NCBI GenBank assembly: GCA_016209245.1
Contig: JACQWN010000302.1
Coordinates: 1 to 19,851, forward strand
Length of the DNA stretch: 19,851 nt
Direction of reading: 5' to 3'
Source: Bacteroidia bacterium
GTDB lineage: Bacteria; Bacteroidota; Bacteroidia; Bacteroidales; BM523
Part shown: in pieces, positions 16,501 through 19,851 of the stretch
How the letters are laid out: every line of letters starts with the position of its first letter
How positions within the stretch are numbered: the first letter of the stretch is position 1
Translations under genes and position numbers: made by a program
Notes under the pieces: generated by a model
Told to the model about the DNA's origin: nothing
Databases searched by the model: none
Seen by the model: only the letters and a program-made list of their open reading frames with translations

Positions 16501-16797
16501 AAAAAGATGCTCGATAAAATCAATAAAGAAGTAGTTGCGGTTTTGATGAAAGGGCAGATTCCGCTCCGTGATCCAAGCCAGGTTCAGGAAGCAAGAATGC
16601 CACGACGGCAGGATATGAGCAGGTACAGAGAAAGCCGCCCGGAAACAGCTCCCGCTACCAACACAAATGCCGATACGGATCCTGACAAAAAGCCTGAACC
16701 TGTCCGGGTAGAGAAAAAAACTGGACGAAACGAACCTTGTCCATGCGGCAGCGGTAAAAAATACAAATATTGTCATGGAAAAGGACAGGTTATTTAA
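13564..16797 (+). CDS. secA: Preprotein translocase ATPase SecA (5' end uncertain)
   Basis: SecA drives secretory proteins through SecYEG. Counting from the first canonical in-frame start (GTG 13564), Walker A MATGEGKT is at 170-177 and DEVD at 278-281. A long insert in the first nucleotide-binding domain (about 300-440) is typical of Bacteroidota SecA. GMTGTAETE, GTTSVEISE, NMAGRGTDI, ERHESRRVDRQLRGRSGRQGD and the helical scaffold follow, and the tail has the zinc site CPCGSGKKYKYCH (C1059, C1061, C1070, H1071). The true N-terminus is upstream: codons from 13525 read LFGNKSERDVKEI, the conserved start of the family, yet no in-frame ATG, GTG or TTG exists between 13345 and 13564. A GTG at 13506 would give MAGKLTLFGNKSERD if the A4 run 13515-13518 were one base shorter. 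Its end converges on the glycosyltransferase with a 5-base gap. Confidence 0.93.
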   Translation: MPIAEKVKEEYAKLGSLTNDELRTKSAELKEKVRNFLKPYEDEIAEWKEKAESGQLDIYETENIYENIDKQTKEINNKIEEILNEVLPEVFAVVKETAKRFYENERLEVTATQFDRDLAAIKENVIIEGDKAIYLNRWMAGGNQIKWDMVHYDCQLIGGVTLHQGRIAEMATGEGKTLVATLPVFLNALAGKGVHVVTVNDYLAKRDSEWMGPIYQFHGLSSDCIDKHQPNSEARRRAYNCDITYGTNNEFGFDYLRDNMAISPHDLVQRKHHYAIVDEVDSVLIDDARTPLIISGPVPKGEDQLFMELRPKVEKLYKAQRTLVTQLIAESKKLISEKNDKDGGFKLLQSFKGLPKTKALTKFLSETGMKTLMHKTENIYLQDNAKRMHEVTDDLYFVIEEKQHSVEITEKGIDLIADSAEDAQFFILPDIGSEIAEIEKLDITPVKKLEKKDKLLQEYSIKSERVHTINQLLKAYSLFEKDVEYVVIDNKVKIVDEQTGRILEGRRYSDGLHQAIEAKENVKVEAATQTFATITLQNYFRMYHKLAGMTGTAETEAGELWNIYKLDVMVIPTNRPVIRKDFQDKVYKTKREKYNAVIQEITDLINNGRPILVGTTSVEISELLSKALKMRGIKHNVLNAKLHQREAEIVAEAGKSRTVTIATNMAGRGTDIKLSEDTRTAGGLAIVGTERHESRRVDRQLRGRSGRQGDGGTSQFFVSLEDDLMRMFGSDRIARLMDRLGIEQGEVIQHSMITKSIERAQKKVEENNFGIRKRLLEYDDVMNNQRTVIYTKRKYALFGERLELEINNMIHDVCESIINDCHGQVDFEEFKIMLIRNLFIESPINDTDYLKMNPDEITEIIYKRVMETYKRKIDIIAKQAFPVIKEVFEKSGHIYENIVVPITDGYRIFNVITNLKKASETKGTEVVRAYQKTTLLAIIDDAWKEHLREMDDLKQSVQAAAYEQKDPLLIYKFESFQLFKKMLDKINKEVVAVLMKGQIPLRDPSQVQEARMPRRQDMSRYRESRPETAPATNTNADTDPDKKPEPVRVEKKTGRNEPCPCGSGKKYKYCHGKGQVI

Positions 16798-16802
16798 TAA
16801 TC

Positions 16803-17927
16803 CTATAACTTATATATTACACCCACAAATTTATCCCACGAATATTTAGTTTTTTCAAGAATCACATTTTGGCTGAATTCCTCTTTACGTTTGTTTTCAT
16901 AAAAATCAACAAGCGCATCGGCTATTGCTGCCGGGCTTTTCTCTACTACATATCCCGCTTTTTTATGAGGGATTATTTCTCCTAATCCTCCAACATTAGT
17001 CACAAGAACCGGTTTATTAAAATGGAATCCGATTTGTGCAACCCCGCTTTGTGTGGCATTTTTATAGGGCTGAACTATTATATCGGCTGCATTAAAATAA
17101 TTTGCAACTTCATTATCAGGAATAAATTCCTGCTTTATGAACAAATGGTTATGAAGATTATTTCTCCTGATTATTTCAAAATATGGCTCCGGCTTGCTGT
17201 AAAATTCGCCTGCAATAATCAGCTTCAGGTTATATTTTCGTAACCTTGCATCTGCAAAACCTTCAAGCAATAAATCAAGTCCTTTATATTCCCGGATAAT
17301 GCCAAAAAAAAGAATGTAGTTGAAATTTTTATCCAAACCAAGTCGGTTTAATGCCTCTTCTCTCGAAAATACCGGTCCGTAATTATCATATAAAGGATGG
17401 GGAGAGTATATTTTAGGTTTTACCTTATCGAATGATTCAATATCATCAAGAACCGTTTTCGACATAGCAGCAAATGCATCAACTTTCTTTATAAAATATT
17501 TTGTCAGTAATCTAGTACCGGGAATTTTTTCGTGAGGAATCAGATTATGCACTAAAGCGATAATACGGGTATGCCTGTTTTTCCTGATAATTCGTATAAT
17601 AGTTCCCAGACATGGTGATATAAAAGGCATCCAATAAGCTACAACTGCAATGTCGGGTTTCTCTTTTTTGATTTTTCCCCCTATTTTATACCAGTTTAAA
17701 GGATTTATCGAGTTGATTGAAACGGTGATATTAAGATTTTCAGGTGGTGGTGAAGTTGAATATTGAGTTTCCCCAGGAAAAAGAAAATTTGGATATTGCA
17801 AGCTAAAAGTTTCGATACGGACATTATCCCCGTTATCAAGAAAACCATTAGCCAGCCGTTCACTAAAAGCGGCAATTCCTCCCCTGAGCGGATGAGCAGG
17901 ACCTATGATGACAATATTTTTGTTCAT
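16803..17927 (-). CDS. Glycosyltransferase family 4 (GT-B fold)
   Basis: This 374-aa protein starts MNKNIVIIGPAHPLRGGIAA, the glycine-rich N-terminal strand-loop of GT4 enzymes. The C-terminal Rossmann half has LFFGIIREYKGLDLLLEGF (about 205-225), IIAGEFY, and the donor-binding region ADIIVQPYKNATQSGVAQIG...KPVLVTNVGGLGEII (about 285-330). No membrane segment is visible, so it probably acts at the cytoplasmic face, adding a nucleotide-sugar-derived residue to a surface glycan or lipid. Donor and acceptor are unknown. It lies 9 bases after asnS on the same strand and probably shares its transcript. The wbpP epimerase and sulfotransferase in the window are separate transcription units, so a common pathway is only a possibility. 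Confidence 0.85.
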   Translation of the reverse strand: MNKNIVIIGPAHPLRGGIAAFSERLANGFLDNGDNVRIETFSLQYPNFLFPGETQYSTSPPPENLNITVSINSINPLNWYKIGGKIKKEKPDIAVVAYWMPFISPCLGTIIRIIRKNRHTRIIALVHNLIPHEKIPGTRLLTKYFIKKVDAFAAMSKTVLDDIESFDKVKPKIYSPHPLYDNYGPVFSREEALNRLGLDKNFNYILFFGIIREYKGLDLLLEGFADARLRKYNLKLIIAGEFYSKPEPYFEIIRRNNLHNHLFIKQEFIPDNEVANYFNAADIIVQPYKNATQSGVAQIGFHFNKPVLVTNVGGLGEIIPHKKAGYVVEKSPAAIADALVDFYENKRKEEFSQNVILEKTKYSWDKFVGVIYKL

Positions 17928-17936
17928 TAAAAAAAA

Positions 17937-19454
17937 TTACGGTGTAAGCAGTCCATACATTCTAGGAAAGGGAATAGTTTCACGTATATGCTTGAGTTTG
18001 CATATCCATGCTACCATTCTTTCGAGCCCCAATCCAAATCCGGAATGGGGAACAGAACCATATCTCCTTAAATCAAGATACCATTCAAAGGCTTCCATCG
18101 GCAGTTCATGCTCATTGATTTTTTGAATCAGCAAATCAATATTTGTTTCACGTTGCCCGCCTCCGACAATTTCACCATATCCTTCAGGCGCAAGCACATC
18201 AACACCTTTGGCTAATTCCTGATTTGTTTCATCACGCTTCATGTAAAATGCCTTTATATGATTAGGCCAATTATAAATCATTACAGGCGTATCAAATAAC
18301 ATTGTCAATACAGTTTCGTCAGAACCGCCAAGGTCATTGCCATATTCAAAATTTTTTGCCGATTCAAGCCATTGGGGTATATTTCGCTCTTCTTCTTCCA
18401 GCTCTTTTAATTCATTTTTTAGCTTATCAATTTTATTTTGTATAAAATTTTGTTTACCTAGCTTTATACCAGGCGCTTTCAACTCTGCCTCCTTTTCCGA
18501 TATCTCCTTGTTTATTTCTGATATTCTCCCCGTAGTTTTAATTAATTCCTGATTTAGTATTTCAATTGTTGTTTTTCCATTTACAGCTATTTCACCTCTG
18601 ATTATTTTGACTGCTTCGTTATATGGTATCCGTGGAAATTTTTTATTAATAATATTTTCAAAAATTGCAGTATCCCTGTTAAGCATTGAAAATTCATTTT
18701 TACACTTTTCATTTACGTCGTTGATTAGCCGTTTAATGAAGGACTCGATAAGATCCATATTCATATCATTATCATAGAATGCCATTTCAGGTTCTATCAT
18801 CCAGAATTCAGAAAGATGCCGGCGGGTTTTTGATTTTTCAGCACGAAATGTCGGGCCAAAAGTATATATCTTCCCCATCGCCATTGCCATGGCCTCACCA
18901 TATAATTGTCCTGATTGGGTAAGATATGCTTTGGAATCATAAAAATCGCATGAAAACAATGTGGACGTTCCTTCACAGGCATTTCCGGTAAGAATAGGCG
19001 CATCCATCTGAACAAAGCCCTGCTCCTGAAAAAAAGAATGAATTGAATATATTATTTGATTACGGATGCGCATGATTGCCCATTGCCGTCTTGAGCGTAA
19101 CCAAAGATGACGGTGATCTATAAGAAATTCGACTCCATGCGGTTTATTTGTAATTGGATAGTTTTCAGCTATGCTTATTACATTCATATTTGTAACTTGA
19201 AACTCATAACCTTCAATCTGCTTTTCATCTTTAACAACTACACCGGTACATTCAACTGCGCTTTCCTGGTGCAGATTTCTTGCGGCTTCAAATATATCCG
19301 GTTTCACAATTCCTTCATCAATTACACATTGTGTAAATCCGGAACCATCTCTGATTATAAGAAAAACCAAGCCCTTGCTTGTCCTTTTATTAGTCACCCA
19401 ACCTTTAATTGTAACGGTTTTTTTTTCTAATTTTGGAAATTCAGATATTTGCAT
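17937..19454 (-). CDS. asnS: Asparaginyl-tRNA synthetase with coiled-coil insertion
   Basis: This class IIb synthetase charges tRNA-Asn. The N-terminal OB anticodon-binding fold has VTIKGWVTNKRTSKGLVFLI and RDGSGFTQCVI. Motif 1 covers FFQEQGFVQMDAPILTG, motif 2 FRAEKSKTRRHLSEFWM, and motif 3 is HSGFGLGLERMVAWI near the C-terminus. The sequence follows the Thermus-like branch (DHRHLWLRSRRQ, SQSGQLYGEA, IPFPRMY) rather than the E. coli one. The product is 505 aa from ATG 19454, against about 440 for that branch. The excess is a charged helical insertion (about residues 290-360, with KLKNELKELEEEE) between the AVKII helix and GNDLGGSDE. An in-frame GTG at 19484 would add 10 residues. ATG is preferred because it places the OB fold at the usual distance from the start; neither start has a clear ribosome-binding site. 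Confidence 0.93.
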   Translation of the reverse strand: MQISEFPKLEKKTVTIKGWVTNKRTSKGLVFLIIRDGSGFTQCVIDEGIVKPDIFEAARNLHQESAVECTGVVVKDEKQIEGYEFQVTNMNVISIAENYPITNKPHGVEFLIDHRHLWLRSRRQWAIMRIRNQIIYSIHSFFQEQGFVQMDAPILTGNACEGTSTLFSCDFYDSKAYLTQSGQLYGEAMAMAMGKIYTFGPTFRAEKSKTRRHLSEFWMIEPEMAFYDNDMNMDLIESFIKRLINDVNEKCKNEFSMLNRDTAIFENIINKKFPRIPYNEAVKIIRGEIAVNGKTTIEILNQELIKTTGRISEINKEISEKEAELKAPGIKLGKQNFIQNKIDKLKNELKELEEEERNIPQWLESAKNFEYGNDLGGSDETVLTMLFDTPVMIYNWPNHIKAFYMKRDETNQELAKGVDVLAPEGYGEIVGGGQRETNIDLLIQKINEHELPMEAFEWYLDLRRYGSVPHSGFGLGLERMVAWICKLKHIRETIPFPRMYGLLTP

Positions 19455-19497
19455 AATTTTTACATTTTTTAAGCTGTCAGACACTTTTATATATATA

Positions 19498-19744
19498 ACC
19501 TGAATAATTCATAAATTTTTAATTTGAATATATCAATAGCCCCGTCTTTTAAGGCGGGGTTTAAAATGGAAAGTGTATCTTCGCCCTCTTTCCCTGAGAA
19601 ATTTGGAATGTAGAGACGTTGCATGCAACGTCTCTACATTCCAAATTTCTCAGGGGGGAGACCAACGGCATTTTTCCTCAACCCCGCCCTGAAGGACGGG
19701 GCTATTGAAATATATTCTAACCTGATTTGTGAATAATACAGGTT
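19498..19744. repeat. Nested palindromic element D with a perfect 64-bp palindrome
   Basis: The outer arms AACCTGAATAATTCA (19498-19512) and TGAATAATACAGGTT (19730-19744) are inverted with two mismatches. Further in, GAATATATCAATAGCCCCGT (from 19526) is inverted at about 19698-19717. Each side has its own GC hairpin: CCCCGTC...GGCGGGG at 19540-19559 and CCCCGCCCTGAAGGACGGGG at 19682-19701. At the centre, 19592-19655 is a perfect 64-bp palindrome (32-base arms, centre GCATGC at 19621-19626). It has no ORF. It lies directly upstream of asnS, probably in its promoter or leader. The CCCCGTCCTTCAGGGCGGGG-type hairpin resembles REP/IS200-like dispersed hairpins; that link is inference. Confidence 0.65.
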
Positions 19745-19815
19745 GATAATAAAATGTAACAAAATAAAAAAAAAATACGTATTATTATTAGATAGTATTG
19801 TTTTTATAAACAGTG

Positions 19816-19823
19816 CAAAATTA
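19816..19823 (-). promoter_or_regulatory. Possible -7 box for asnS
   Basis: Read on the minus strand this is TAATTTTG, a perfect TAnnTTTG. If used, the asnS transcript would carry a leader of about 350 bases containing the whole palindromic element. No -33 element is evident, so this is weak. Confidence 0.22.
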
Positions 19824-19834
19824 AAAAAAAGAAT

Positions 19835-19842
19835 TATTTTTG
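19835..19842 (+). promoter_or_regulatory. Possible -7 box for a gene beyond the right edge
   Basis: TATTTTTG is a perfect TAnnTTTG on the plus strand, followed by CATATAAT at the window edge. No -33 TTTG lies at the right distance and the downstream gene is not visible. The bases between the palindromic element and this box (19745-19834) are very AT-rich and hold nothing else I recognise. Confidence 0.28.
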
Positions 19843-19851
19843 CATATAATT

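Noticed and set aside
16111..16776. A 221-codon minus-strand ORF within secA
   Set aside because: It is an antisense shadow of a strongly conserved coding region; the translation is Phe/Cys/Ile-rich without recognisable motifs.

Overview
The window looks like an AT-rich chromosomal stretch from a member of the Bacteroidota, most probably an uncultured Bacteroidales-like lineage. The evidence is a type IX secretion (T9SS) C-terminal tail on a giant PKD/SprB surface protein, a two-component-propeller (reg_prop/Y_Y_Y) sensor, a very long SecA, TAnnTTTG-type -7 promoter boxes and few Shine-Dalgarno sites. No phage genes, transposase genes, tRNA or rRNA genes or CRISPR arrays were seen.

Layout, left to right: the 3' end of zapA (1-192); a probable 6S RNA (212-426); rny (RNase Y) with a disrupted 3' end; a WbpP/TviC-type UDP-sugar 4-epimerase that starts inside the old rny tail; a convergent sulfotransferase; a divergent PLP aminotransferase; a 181-bp MITE-like element; a 1124-aa secreted T9SS protein; two abutting palindromic elements; a convergent 1236-aa propeller-Y_Y_Y-PAS-SpoIIE phosphatase sensor; a roughly 600-bp gene-free, repeat-rich gap; secA, whose normal start codon cannot be found; then, on the minus strand, asnS followed by a family-4 glycosyltransferase; and finally a palindromic element upstream of asnS.

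The genes are mainly housekeeping (cell division, RNA decay, 6S RNA, Sec translocation, tRNA charging) interleaved with cell-surface functions (sugar epimerase, sulfotransferase, glycosyltransferase, secreted adhesin-like protein). SecA would export the T9SS protein across the inner membrane. I see no new multi-gene defence or metabolic system. The most unusual content is structural: several different long palindromic, non-coding elements sit at gene ends, some with recognisable target duplications that allow the pre-insertion sequence to be reconstructed. Two essential genes (rny, secA) also carry damage at a terminus, either real or from assembly.
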